A stretch of 42,967 bases of DNA from Candidatus Poseidoniaceae archaeon (GTDB lineage: Archaea > Thermoplasmatota > Poseidoniia > Poseidoniales > Poseidoniaceae): NCBI GenBank assembly GCA_949373075.1, contig CASIBX010000042.1, positions 1 to 42,967 on the forward strand, read 5' to 3'. The first letter of the stretch is position 1, and the number at the start of each line of letters is the position of its first letter. The notes under the pieces were generated by a model. It saw nothing but the letters and a program-made list of their open reading frames with translations. It did not search any database and had not been told where the DNA came from. Positions 1-7,610 of the stretch are shown here, one piece after another. The translations under genes and the position numbers were made by a program.

Positions 1-432
1 GATGGTGTAGGCGACAACTCCGACTCCTTTCCAAATAACAACGCTCCAGTCGTATCGAATGTGATTATTACACCTGAGGGAGCCTTACAAAATGATGAAC
101 TCACATGCAATTATGATGTTTATGACGCTGATGGCGATACAATAGTTGTAGATGTGACATGGTTAGTAAATGGCGATGTAGCAGGTGCGCCCGGTTCGCA
201 ATCAGATACTCTATCTTCGGCATTTAATTTTGAGGATGTAGTAGAATGTTCAGTAACCGTCAGTGATGGTCAGCAAACCAGTAATGCCGTTAATTACTCA
301 ATTACAATCTTGCCCGAATCTAGTTTTGTATCTAATGATGATGATGACGACGCGTTGCCAGCACTGGGAGCATTTGGAACCATGGCCGCAATTGTTGCAG
401 GTATTTTCGCTTCTGGTCGTAAAGACGAATGA
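1..432 (+). CDS. Surface protein C-terminus (5' truncated), TSP3-like repeat plus Ig-like domain and C-terminal anchor
   Basis: The frame is open from base 1, so the gene begins outside the window and the GTG at 61 is not its start. The first residues (DGVGDNSDSFPNN) are the end of a thrombospondin type 3-like calcium-binding repeat. An Ig/PKD-like beta domain of about 85 residues follows, with two Cys and a typical VTVSDG strand. The last 30 residues are an Asp run, LPALG, a short hydrophobic stretch and a basic/acidic end (GRKDE). This tripartite tail resembles an archaeosortase-type sorting signal and recurs in variant form on the SCO protein ending at 21218. Known for the family: such proteins are large, secreted and anchored at the cell surface. 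Inferred: an exported adhesin or S-layer-associated protein. Its ligand cannot be told from this fragment. Confidence 0.75.
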   Translation, partial: DGVGDNSDSFPNNNAPVVSNVIITPEGALQNDELTCNYDVYDADGDTIVVDVTWLVNGDVAGAPGSQSDTLSSAFNFEDVVECSVTVSDGQQTSNAVNYSITILPESSFVSNDDDDDALPALGAFGTMAAIVAGIFASGRKDE

Positions 433-531
433 GTGATTAGTCCTTCAACCGCACTGACTCGTGAATTGTATGTGCAGTGGGTAGTGTTTACAAAACAAGT
501 TTGAGTATCGAATAATTCATTTGGACCATTC

Positions 532-548
532 GCAAGGGGTCCCCTTGC
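532..548. terminator. Perfect palindrome between convergent genes
   Basis: GCAAGGGG (532-539) and CCCCTTGC (541-548) form a perfect inverted repeat around one central base. It lies between a plus-strand gene ending at 432 and a minus-strand gene ending at 552. In RNA it would fold as a six-base-pair stem with a five-base loop on either strand. Position and symmetry suggest a bidirectional terminator or end-processing hairpin. There is no long T-run, so this is tentative. Confidence 0.4.
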
Positions 549-551
549 AAT

Positions 552-890
552 TTACTCTTCACATGAAAGTTCATCTTGAGGTTGAATTAACATTCTGTAG
601 TATTCAAATAGGTAGAAAATTAGTGACAGCAAGATCAATATTGCAGAAATAATCAAGCAAACAAGCAATGCCATTCCTTGACCAAAGCCACAATAAAATT
701 GTCCATAGCATGGATTGAAATGGAAGTATATTTCATACCCAACAATCGAAATTAGTGATAATTCAGCACCAGCAAAAAAAGTCCAAAATGCATATTTGAA
801 ATTTCTTTTCTCACGAGTATAATCCTGTATCATTTTTATTAGAACTAATTGGATAAGAATACCAATTATCACATATCCAGAAGTTTGCAC
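552..890 (-). CDS. Small membrane protein of unknown function
   Basis: 112 residues starting at a GTG. The frame upstream has no ATG before the stop codon at 932-930, so GTG is the only plausible start. Three hydrophobic segments are visible at about residues 5-22, 33-52 and 72-95, with a Cys pair in the loop (NPCYGQFYCGFG) and a short acidic tail (DELSCEE). I do not recognise the family. The Cys pair sits between membrane spans 2 and 3 and could form a disulfide or bind metal. It is isolated: convergent with the surface protein on the left and separated from the next gene on the right by about 350 bases. It could be a membrane anchor or a small chaperone, but nothing in the sequence decides. 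Confidence 0.6.
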   Translation of the reverse strand: MQTSGYVIIGILIQLVLIKMIQDYTREKRNFKYAFWTFFAGAELSLISIVGYEIYFHFNPCYGQFYCGFGQGMALLVCLIISAILILLSLIFYLFEYYRMLIQPQDELSCEE

Positions 891-1247
891 AATTGATGTT
901 TCAACACTACGGAGATAAACATGCCTCCGTTATTTCGGATGAATTACAAGATTATATCCAATTACTCATTAAAACGGAAATTGAATTTCAAAGGGATTTG
1001 CGTGGGTCATTTTAGACGCTAGCCATGTAGCCGTATACATACACATGGGTCCCCTTTTTCAAGCACTCAACGAGGGTTGGATGGCACGCTCAACCACGAT
1101 AAATCATGTCCCGTCAAAAATTTAAATATTGAAATCTATATTCTCTATCATGAGTTTACCACCCACCCTTAGTATTCGCAAGGGGGGTCAATTCCGTTTT
1201 CAAACATTATGAGAATCGATAAGTTCATTGTTCAATTGACAATTAAT
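891..1247. other. Gene-free stretch with small hairpin and short repeats
   Basis: No convincing gene is seen here. It contains an inverted repeat ACGGAG (909-914)/CTCCGT (925-930) with a ten-base loop just upstream of the minus-strand gene at 890. It also holds one copy of a short interspersed repeat (1000-1019), an AT-rich patch with TTTAAATA near 1120-1132, and a CGCAAGGGG motif near 1178-1186 that is shared with the palindrome at 532. This is unusual for a genome where most neighbouring genes touch or overlap. Confidence 0.5.
1000..1019 (+). repeat. Short interspersed repeat, copy 1
   Basis: GCGTGGGTCATTTTAGACGC closely matches GCGTGTCATTCTAGACGC at 3897-3914 (two-base indel plus one substitution). 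Both copies are preceded by GATTTG. Both lie in non-coding sequence downstream of minus-strand genes or in gene-free DNA. Confidence 0.45.
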
Positions 1248-1850
1248 CTATGAAGTGCCATTATAGTGTCTATGTGACTGCCTTTGTTCTGGCGCCATCA
1301 TTGTTTTATATTTTACATCGTATGTTATTTTGCAAACACTACAATAACCTTCACTATCCTGTTCATGAATCATAAATTCCAATTCCTTGTCTTGATTTTG
1401 CCCCAGTGTGTCGCCGTGAGTCTCTGCTGTAAACTCCACGGTAATTGGAAACATGTTTTTGTTTGAGGGTGCTGTTTCCATTACAGAATCAGCATCATCA
1501 TAATCGTGATAAATTAGGTCTAGGTCAAGTTCATCGAACCAGTTTCCCCAGTCATCATTGCCTTCGTTAGGCATTTCCCTCTCTATTTCTCCATCATTAC
1601 AATCCAAACTTCCACTTGATTCTTGTCCATTGTTAGCCCTGATTGTCCAATGAAGAATGTCTGTTTCCTCCTGTGTGTTCGGTGCTCCTGTTTCACCATT
1701 GCCATCATCATTACACTCAAACACTATTGTGAAATACTGCCAAGGTTTCAGTTCCGCATCTTCGAAGAATAAAGTATCGTATGTTTCCCCATCTCCGAGG
1801 CTAATCCACTCCTCTTCTTCCACGCCACTTTCCACATCCCAATCCAGCAA
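1248..1850 (-). CDS. Acidic hypothetical protein with C-terminal CxxC, start unclear
   Basis: Up to 200 residues. Composition is strongly acidic (many Asp/Glu), as in the other exported proteins of this window, which supports it being coding. Near the C-terminus a CSVC pair is followed by a beta-rich segment. The start is a problem: the first codon available is TTG at 1850. Upstream the frame stays open only to a TGA at 1910-1908 and holds no ATG or GTG. No signal peptide or membrane segment is visible. The gene lies 63 bases downstream of, and on the same strand as, the five-span membrane protein at 1914-2801, so the two may be co-transcribed. Possible readings are a genuine TTG start, a gene that lost its 5' end (signal peptide), or an upstream frameshift. 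I do not recognise a family. Confidence 0.5.
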   Translation of the reverse strand: MLDWDVESGVEEEEWISLGDGETYDTLFFEDAELKPWQYFTIVFECNDDGNGETGAPNTQEETDILHWTIRANNGQESSGSLDCNDGEIEREMPNEGNDDWGNWFDELDLDLIYHDYDDADSVMETAPSNKNMFPITVEFTAETHGDTLGQNQDKELEFMIHEQDSEGYCSVCKITYDVKYKTMMAPEQRQSHRHYNGTS

Positions 1851-1913
1851 GAAAGATATCCATGGGATCCGAGGAAGGTCCGCATAATTTACCGAGTTAC
1901 CTCTGTTTCACTA

Positions 1914-2801
1914 TCATCGTCGTACTTGACTGCGGATTGCGGAGATGTCGGAGTAGAGGTATGCCGAAGCAACTCCCTGACCTACACCTGAAAGAACTAG
2001 TAAACTAGCAAGCATGATTATAATTGTAGTATTCAAGCGCATTGATGGCCGGTAGTCTCGCATTTCTAACTCGGCATAACCTCCTTTTAGGGGCAATAAT
2101 TTATTGATAGGTAGCTCTTGACTTCGTGTAAGAATAAAAGGCACTACTAGCAGAAAAATCCCTGCAATCATACACATAATGAAACCAGTTGATACGCCGA
2201 AACCGTCTGTTGCCCATCCGTCACCCCCGGGGATTTCATCAGCAAAATTACCACCAAACATAATCCAATTAAACCATCCCACATTGATTAATGATGCCGC
2301 AAGCCCGCACAGAATTATTCCACTTCCATGGGCTGTATCATTGGCTTTTGATAAACCAATGAGTGCCATGATAGAGCCGAGAATAGCCGCAATGAATCCA
2401 ATCCATAAAGCGATTGAGGTAGTCTTGCCAGCACTATACCATTCATCCCAATCCATGTCTAAATATTGACCGTATTCACGACCATCATTTATTTCTTCCA
2501 ATTTGGCAGTTTCTTCCATTTTCTCATCATCGTTTGAACCCGCAATAGTCATGTCTGTAAGTCCAAAAGAAACAGTCATCGAGATATCTGGAAGTTCATA
2601 ATCAAAGAAATCCGCTCCTACTCTGTCCTCAGCCGTATATTCCACCTCACCAGACATACTTGCCCAATCTGAATTCAACGACAATTGAATCAAAATACAA
2701 GATAGGAGGAGAAGAATAAGTGAACCAACCAAAGGTCCGGAGCGAATTCCTTGCTGCCCTTCCGCATCTACCATGCTGTAACAGAAATGTTTCCAGTGCA
2801 T
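1914..2801 (-). CDS. Polytopic membrane protein with extracytoplasmic domain, unknown function
   Basis: 295 residues from the ATG at 2801; the frame extends to a TTG at 2825 and GTG at 2822, and a second Met lies at 2774. A first membrane span (about residues 24-43) is followed by an acidic domain of about 80 residues containing beta-type stretches. Four more hydrophobic spans follow at about 127-150, 160-180, 205-228 and 258-282. A short cytoplasmic-looking basic end (SQVRR) closes the protein. The span 2-3 loop carries an ISLxGLSKA-like segment common in small membrane regulators, but I cannot assign a family. The next minus-strand gene, the acidic protein at 1248-1850, is 63 bases downstream, suggesting a two-gene unit. 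Plausible roles are a sensor or an assembly factor; this is inference only. Confidence 0.6.
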   Translation of the reverse strand: MHWKHFCYSMVDAEGQQGIRSGPLVGSLILLLLSCILIQLSLNSDWASMSGEVEYTAEDRVGADFFDYELPDISMTVSFGLTDMTIAGSNDDEKMEETAKLEEINDGREYGQYLDMDWDEWYSAGKTTSIALWIGFIAAILGSIMALIGLSKANDTAHGSGIILCGLAASLINVGWFNWIMFGGNFADEIPGGDGWATDGFGVSTGFIMCMIAGIFLLVVPFILTRSQELPINKLLPLKGGYAELEMRDYRPSMRLNTTIIIMLASLLVLSGVGQGVASAYLYSDISAIRSQVRR

Positions 2802-3119
2802 AACTATTCTCCCGACACTCACCAATCATCTAGCCGCTGCCAATCAATTCTGTTTGCAATAGCAAGGGTTGAAGCAGATGACCCCTCGAATCTTATGAGT
2901 GAACATAGGGTCGGTTTGATGCACCTTGTTGATAGCATCAACTAACCAACTCCGATGTGTTAAATGGATCCCAAAACCCACTTTACATTTTATTCCGATA
3001 CTATGGGGATTCAGTGGGTCGCTACTAACTCTACCCATGCGAATTTCATAGTTAGGGGGGGCTAATTATTGCTAATTGTAGGTAGAATAGTCAAGTAGTA
3101 GTTGTAAAGCGTTAATGAT
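2802..3119. promoter_or_regulatory. Divergent intergenic region with inverted and direct repeats
   Basis: About 318 bases between divergent genes, without a convincing gene. It holds an inverted repeat GTTGAT (2928-2933)/ATCAAC (2937-2942) with a three-base spacer. A direct repeat GCTAATT occurs at 3061-3067 and 3071-3077, spaced exactly ten bases (one helical turn), 45-60 bases before the start at 3120. These look like possible operator sites. No clear TATA box can be assigned. Confidence 0.35.
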
Positions 3120-3821
3120 ATGAGTTTGCTCAAACAGGTGTCAGAAGATGCCGCTATGAGTAACATTCAGAATAAGGCGAAAGATGAACTGCTAAAGGGA
3201 TTGGTTACTGGAGAAATTTCGCACCGATTTGAAGTAATCAGAGAATATACACGTAGTTTGGGTGGGCGAAAAATTGTAGGCAACACGGCGTCTACAATCT
3301 TCTTCATCCCATGGATTATTGTTGGACTGGTCTTCATTGGCGTATCTTTTTTGATTCTTTTTAGTCCTGATAGCGAAGCCCCTATTTTCTTGTCATGTTG
3401 CACGTTTGGTGCAGGCTCAATTGCTGCAATGATTGGATTTTCGGGCGTCAGGGGCTCCGTTGGAGAGATGGTTAATCCGGAAGATTATGAGAAATACGAG
3501 GCGACTGTTTACTTCAATCGTCGTGAGCGATACCTTGCAGAGGTCAAGGTTGTTCTTGATGCAACCGATGATGATTTAATTGGTGACATCACATTTCTCA
3601 ATGAGATTACTCTCTCAAAGAAAAGTGAGATTTTTTGCAAATACCGCCCAGGTTCAGACGGCGCTGTAAGGCCAGATTTCAACGATTTCATTATTTCACA
3701 TGGCAATGTATCCATACAGTTGGATGGTCATACATATTTGAAAGACAAAAAAAGAATTGCAATTGCGAAAGAATGGTCTGAAAAACTTGAAGTGAAAATT
3801 GGGGAACCTTTAGTCATATAA
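3120..3821 (+). CDS. Two-span membrane protein of unknown function
   Basis: 233 residues from an ATG. The N-terminal 55 residues are charged and probably helical. Two membrane spans follow at about 56-82 (TIFFIPWIIVGLVFIGVSF) and 88-110, with a short loop. A soluble C-terminal domain of about 120 residues alternates beta-like and charged segments. I do not recognise the fold. Topology suggests both soluble parts lie on the same side, probably the cytoplasm. It stands alone between a large intergenic region and the convergent TPM-domain gene, and is probably transcribed by itself. A membrane-attached ligand-binding or scaffolding role would fit, but no motif supports a specific one. Confidence 0.6.
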   Translation: MSLLKQVSEDAAMSNIQNKAKDELLKGLVTGEISHRFEVIREYTRSLGGRKIVGNTASTIFFIPWIIVGLVFIGVSFLILFSPDSEAPIFLSCCTFGAGSIAAMIGFSGVRGSVGEMVNPEDYEKYEATVYFNRRERYLAEVKVVLDATDDDLIGDITFLNEITLSKKSEIFCKYRPGSDGAVRPDFNDFIISHGNVSIQLDGHTYLKDKKRIAIAKEWSEKLEVKIGEPLVI

Positions 3822-3896
3822 TAATCGTTTCAAGTAAAGGTGCAAGGGGTTATCCGATTAATTACGCAATGGATTGGATGCTTGATTGAGATTTGT

Positions 3897-3914
3897 GCGT
3901 GTCATTCTAGACGC
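3897..3914 (+). repeat. Short interspersed repeat, copy 2
   Basis: GCGTGTCATTCTAGACGC, the partner of 1000-1019. It lies just beyond the 3' end of the minus-strand TPM gene (ends at 3928). A shared 3'-region element or remnant of a mobile repeat are both possible. Confidence 0.45.
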
Positions 3915-3927
3915 CACTAATGCAAAT

Positions 3928-6228
3928 TCATCTTTTGCGTCTGCCGCCGCCTTTGCGATCGCCGCCTCTTGAAGAGCCACGTGTTGAACCACCACTGCTG
4001 CCACCGCTGCTTCCGCCGCTACCTCGTGAACCACGAGATGCGCCACCGCCTCTTGATCCTCTGGAAGACCTTGAACTACGCCTGGATGCTGGAGCGGAGT
4101 CCTTCCTAGATGCTGGTGCCTGTTTTTGAGCAGGTGCTGATTGTTGCTGAGGGGTGTTGTGATGATGATGCACCTCTCTATGGTCGACGTAGTTGTTACC
4201 TCCGCCGTAAGGGTCGTAATACGGGTCCTCATATCTAGAACGAGTGAATCTGGTTCTCCATCCTCCACCGTGAGAAGTGCCTCCAGATTTGCCTACTAGA
4301 ACTATCAAGAACACGATCCCTGCAAGGATGGCCAAACAAAATACTGCCCCTATTATTAGTTCGGTAGTGCTTGCTTCGACTTCTTCGCCATCTTGGACTG
4401 TTAAGTCGTTATTCGATGGGTCTGTAACTACAGGAGGGGTTTCACAATCAGCTGGATATTGATAACATAATTCATCGTCAACCGCCCAAACTAAATCTTC
4501 GGCGATAACCAGAACTCCGTTTGCCCAATCGCCTGAATCGAAACTAGATTCGGAATCTACTCCAACATTGGAGAAGTCGCCAACGTCATCCCAAAACATG
4601 TCGGCTTGCATCCACCATTCCCAAGTGCCTGATTGATTGGTTGCTATAACTAACAAAATGGTATCTTGCCAATCGGATTCCTGAAGTTCCCACTCTTCGA
4701 ATAGAGCGACTGAGAAGTCTTGTAAGCTCATTGCCTCTTCTTCCGGAGAATCATCAGATCCGCTATCTGCTGAGGTGTCGTTTCCTGTGTTATTTCCCCC
4801 GGTGTTGTTGTCAGCTGTGTTGTCCCCACCAGTGTTGTTGCCGGTTGTCATGTACTCAAGATGACTTTGAGGGCTTTGGTCAAGATAGGTCACGTGCAGG
4901 TCATCATTCGAATCAATCGCTAATGAGGATTGATAGCCGACGTAATCTGTGCTATCGAGTGAGACCGGTGTGCTCCATGAAGAGCCATTATGAGTCATGT
5001 ACTCAAGATTGTCATTGGTATCGTCACGATAGGTCACGTGCAGGTTATCATTGGAATCAACCGCTAATGAGGATTCAATGCCGACGTCATCTGTGCTGTC
5101 GAGCGAGACCGGTGTGCTCCATGAAGAGCCATCATAGGTCATGTACTCAAGATTGTAATTGGTGTTGTCAAGATAGGTCACGTGCAGGTTATCATTGGAA
5201 TCAATCGCTAATGAGGAGCCTCCGCCGACGTCATCTGTGCTGTCGAGTGAGACCGGTGTACTCCAAGAAGAGCCATCATAGGTCATGTACTCAAGATTGT
5301 AATTGGTGTTGTCAAGATAGGTCACGTGCAGGTTATCATTGGAATCAATCGCTAATGAGGGTTCAAAGCCGACGGAATCTGTGCTGTCGAGCGAGACCGG
5401 TGTGCTCCATGAAGAGCCATTATGCGTCATATACGCAAGATTGTAATTGGTGTTGTCACGATAGGTCACATGCAGATTATCTTCAGAATCAATCGCTAAT
5501 GAGGAGGAAAAGCCGACGATATCTGTGCTGTCGAGCGAGACCGGTGTGCTCCATGAAGAGCCATTATGAGTCATGTACTCAAGACTGTAATTGGTAGTGT
5601 TAAGATAGGTCACGTGCAGGTTATCATTCGAATCAATCGCTAATGAGGAATCATAACCGACGACATCGAGCAAGACCGGTGTGCTCCATGAAGAGCCATT
5701 ATGAGTCATGTACTCAAGACTGCCATTGATGTAGTCCCGATAGGTCACGTGCAGGTTATCATTCGAATCAATCGCTAATGAGGAGTCCCAGCCGACCTCA
5801 CCTGTGCTGTCGAGTGAGACCGGTGTGCCCCATACTTGAGCGGATGAACCGTCTTCAGGGGAATTAGTATTATTATCTTGATTTTCATTTGTTGATTCAC
5901 TGGACTCTGTATTGCTTTCAGGTTCTGGTTGATAATTTGCTGTAGATTCAATCAACACGACAATAATTTCAGTGCCCCACAGATCATATGCTTCGTAAAG
6001 AACATCATCGATTGCTAGTTCATCTGTTTCATCAATCGCATCAATATCATCAATAATGAAGGTACCATTATCTTCAGGGAATGTTAACTCTGCCTGAATG
6101 GCACTAGGGATGAGTAAAGCCAAAGTTAACCCTAAAACGAACAAATACCTAGTTGTGGTTTTGGATTTGTCATTGCTTTTTGTTAACTGAAGAAGAGCAA
6201 TATTATCTGCTTTCATGAAGTGTTCCAA
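3928..6228 (-). CDS. TPM-domain membrane protein interrupted by a seven-repeat, propeller-like insertion
   Basis: 766 residues. The order is: signal peptide (about 26-46, ending AIQA); first half of a TPM (YgcG-type) domain (about 48-97); acidic Asn/Ser linker; seven tandem repeats of 45-48 residues (133-465) with the core SSLAIDSNDNLHVTY; a Gly/Asn linker; second half of TPM (about 500-590: a FSVALFEEW helix, an ILLVIA strand and FDSGDWANGVLVIAEDL); membrane span (622-645); and a tail rich in Gly, Ser and Arg. Known for TPM: a small extracytoplasmic domain linked to photosystem II repair in plants and found with similar Gly/Ser tails in prokaryotes. Seven units suggest one seven-bladed beta-propeller; the Asp-rich core resembles Asp-box-like blades. 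Inferred: a surface-facing ligand-binding module grafted into a loop of TPM. The short charged stretch before the hydrophobic core favours the start at 6228 or Met5. The exact activity is unknown. Confidence 0.75.
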   Translation of the reverse strand: MEHFMKADNIALLQLTKSNDKSKTTTRYLFVLGLTLALLIPSAIQAELTFPEDNGTFIIDDIDAIDETDELAIDDVLYEAYDLWGTEIIVVLIESTANYQPEPESNTESSESTNENQDNNTNSPEDGSSAQVWGTPVSLDSTGEVGWDSSLAIDSNDNLHVTYRDYINGSLEYMTHNGSSWSTPVLLDVVGYDSSLAIDSNDNLHVTYLNTTNYSLEYMTHNGSSWSTPVSLDSTDIVGFSSSLAIDSEDNLHVTYRDNTNYNLAYMTHNGSSWSTPVSLDSTDSVGFEPSLAIDSNDNLHVTYLDNTNYNLEYMTYDGSSWSTPVSLDSTDDVGGGSSLAIDSNDNLHVTYLDNTNYNLEYMTYDGSSWSTPVSLDSTDDVGIESSLAVDSNDNLHVTYRDDTNDNLEYMTHNGSSWSTPVSLDSTDYVGYQSSLAIDSNDDLHVTYLDQSPQSHLEYMTTGNNTGGDNTADNNTGGNNTGNDTSADSGSDDSPEEEAMSLQDFSVALFEEWELQESDWQDTILLVIATNQSGTWEWWMQADMFWDDVGDFSNVGVDSESSFDSGDWANGVLVIAEDLVWAVDDELCYQYPADCETPPVVTDPSNNDLTVQDGEEVEASTTELIIGAVFCLAILAGIVFLIVLVGKSGGTSHGGGWRTRFTRSRYEDPYYDPYGGGNNYVDHREVHHHHNTPQQQSAPAQKQAPASRKDSAPASRRSSRSSRGSRGGGASRGSRGSGGSSGGSSGGSTRGSSRGGDRKGGGRRKR
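4834..5832 (-). repeat. Seven tandem coding repeats of about 144 bp
   Basis: Seven in-frame units, six of 144-147 bp and one of 135 bp, encode the propeller-like blades of the TPM protein. Units 3 to 6 are the most alike at the DNA level, sharing long runs such as CGATAGGTCAC or AAGATAGGTCACGTGCAGG. This implies recent duplication or gene conversion. Variation is concentrated in two short windows per unit: the two residues after DxVG, and the xDxTN turn. Confidence 0.85.
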
Positions 6229-6321
6229 AACCTTCTGATGAATATGGTTTCGCCTTTTTCAGCACACATAGCATGGGTATTCGCGCGAAGGCTTCATATC
6301 TTGGAACCCCTGAATGACGCA

Positions 6322-6361
6322 TGTCCTTCGGGACACGGGATGCACGGTCTGCTTCGGCAGA
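6322..6361. promoter_or_regulatory. Two tandem TTCG-capped hairpins before the recombinase gene
   Basis: TGTCC-TTCG-GGACA (6322-6335) and TCTGC-TTCG-GCAGA (6348-6361) are perfect five-base-pair stems with stable UUCG tetraloops, 12 bases apart. The second ends 16 bases before the ATG at 6378. The rest of the 6229-6377 intergenic region contains a palindrome TTCGCGCGAA near 6280 but no clear TATA box. Possible roles are a 5' UTR control element, a terminator pair for upstream transcription, or part of a small RNA. Confidence 0.5.
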
Positions 6362-6377
6362 TTAGGCGGTGACGCCA

Positions 6378-7385
6378 ATGGGAAGAGAGCCATACAGGGC
6401 AAAGCAAAGGGCTGTACAGCAACGCCTGTACGCAGACGGTCCGGTGCTACCGCCGCGTCTTGTAACTAGAGCACATCTCCCATGGTTAGCCTGCTATACA
6501 ACTCAATTACAGACTGAAGGTAAATCGGTTAACACTCAAAAATCATACATGGTCGCTCTAAGGCATCTTATCGAAATGCCATTGCCAAGCGAGAATATTC
6601 TTAGCGAAACCGATAGAGACGGGATGAGCGTAGAGGAGTTACTGGAAAGAGTGGAGCCATTCAATGGCAGACTCGACCTGTGGGTTCATTCATTAATTGA
6701 TAGATCGCCTTCAACTGTGAAAGCAAGACTGGCTGCTGCAAACCATTTGATGAATTGGCTTGGTCAAAAATGGCCAGAGCATCTAGTTAGGCCTAAGAGC
6801 GGCAAAAAATTACCTCGTACTTTGACAAGTAGAGAATTATCAATGGTCAAGGAAGCTGCCTCTTGTAGCGAAGACCCAGTTACAAACCTAGTTGTCACTA
6901 TGATTCTAGACACTGGACTTCGAGTCAGTGAATTGTGTGAACTCAGTTTATCAGATATTGATTTACATGACCACTCAGCAATGGTAATCGATGGTAAAGG
7001 TGGAAAAGACAGGTTGGTTTTGTTTACTCAAGCAACGGTCGCTACGATACTTGCTTGGCTTCCTTTACGGGATGCAAGAGTCCCACAAGGTGAACACCTC
7101 TTAGTGACAAAGGCAGGCACTGCATTACAATCTAGAACTATTCAAAGAATGATGGATAGGCTTGCAGATGAGGCTGGAATTCCCCGTGGAAGACTTACTC
7201 CTCACGTTTTACGACATAATTTCGCAACAGGATTGCTTGAAAGAGGAGCCGATTTGGTTAGCATTCAAAGATTACTTGGACATGCTAGCATTGCTACGAC
7301 AAGAGTTTATCTCGAAATAAGTGACCAGACTTTACGAGAAATCTACAAGCGGGCTCAGACTATTGATATCGAAGACGAATCATGA
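6378..7385 (+). CDS. xerA: Tyrosine recombinase, XerA/XerC/D-like
   Basis: 335 residues from the ATG at 6378; a GTG three codons upstream at 6369 is the alternative. An N-terminal SAM-like DNA-binding domain (about residues 30-135) is followed by the catalytic domain. Numbering from the GTG, the catalytic set is R185 (DTGLRVSEL), K210 in DGKGGKDR, H279-R282 (HVLRHNF), H305 (LLGHASI) and nucleophile Y314. All are intact. Known: archaeal XerA resolves chromosome dimers at dif, while relatives move integrative elements. Length and lack of extra domains fit XerA better than an integrase. I found no convincing dif-like site in the window. It follows paired hairpins, diverges from the TPM gene, and its last six bases overlap the convergent small Cys-rich gene. 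Confidence 0.9.
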   Translation: MGREPYRAKQRAVQQRLYADGPVLPPRLVTRAHLPWLACYTTQLQTEGKSVNTQKSYMVALRHLIEMPLPSENILSETDRDGMSVEELLERVEPFNGRLDLWVHSLIDRSPSTVKARLAAANHLMNWLGQKWPEHLVRPKSGKKLPRTLTSRELSMVKEAASCSEDPVTNLVVTMILDTGLRVSELCELSLSDIDLHDHSAMVIDGKGGKDRLVLFTQATVATILAWLPLRDARVPQGEHLLVTKAGTALQSRTIQRMMDRLADEAGIPRGRLTPHVLRHNFATGLLERGADLVSIQRLLGHASIATTRVYLEISDQTLREIYKRAQTIDIEDES

Positions 7386-7562
7386 GCGCGCTTTTTTGCA
7401 CTTCTCGGTTTTTGGAGGGCCAGCCCATTCTCTATGGCTTGCTACCACATAGCCATCATGTCCTTCTATTGGGCAGTGTTTCCCACTACGGCAACGTGAA
7501 CAATTCGCTTTAGACGGCAACTCAACCGTCTTGCGCAATTTACCATACTTGCGCCTTGGCAT
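7380..7562 (-). CDS. Small Cys/His-rich protein, possible zinc-binding
   Basis: 60 residues from an ATG, overlapping the 3' end of the recombinase gene by six bases on the opposite strand. The N-terminus is basic (PRRKYGKLRK). A CSRCRSGKHC cluster, two further His and a late Cys (EKCKK) could provide ligands for one zinc ion. Composition and a convincing start argue for a real gene, but it is short and I do not recognise a family. It could be a small RNA- or DNA-binding protein. It lies 48 bases downstream of the H1-like chromatin gene on the same strand and could share its transcript. Confidence 0.5.
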   Translation of the reverse strand: MPRRKYGKLRKTVELPSKANCSRCRSGKHCPIEGHDGYVVASHREWAGPPKTEKCKKARS

Positions 7563-7610
7563 GAACGGCCTTGTATAATGAAGGTCTTACAATATAACGG
7601 TCAGATTTGG

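Noticed and set aside
4731-5597. Plus-strand reading frame of 288 codons with repeated Arg/Cys/Ser pattern
   Set aside because: It is antisense to the propeller repeats of the TPM protein and owes its length to the repeat periodicity.
4834-5832. CRISPR-like array
   Set aside because: Units are contiguous 135-147-bp coding repeats without spacers and translate into a continuous protein.
6229-6377. dif-like recombination site for XerA
   Set aside because: No 28-bp sequence with two 11-bp arms of imperfect dyad symmetry could be recognised here or nearby; a profile search would be needed.
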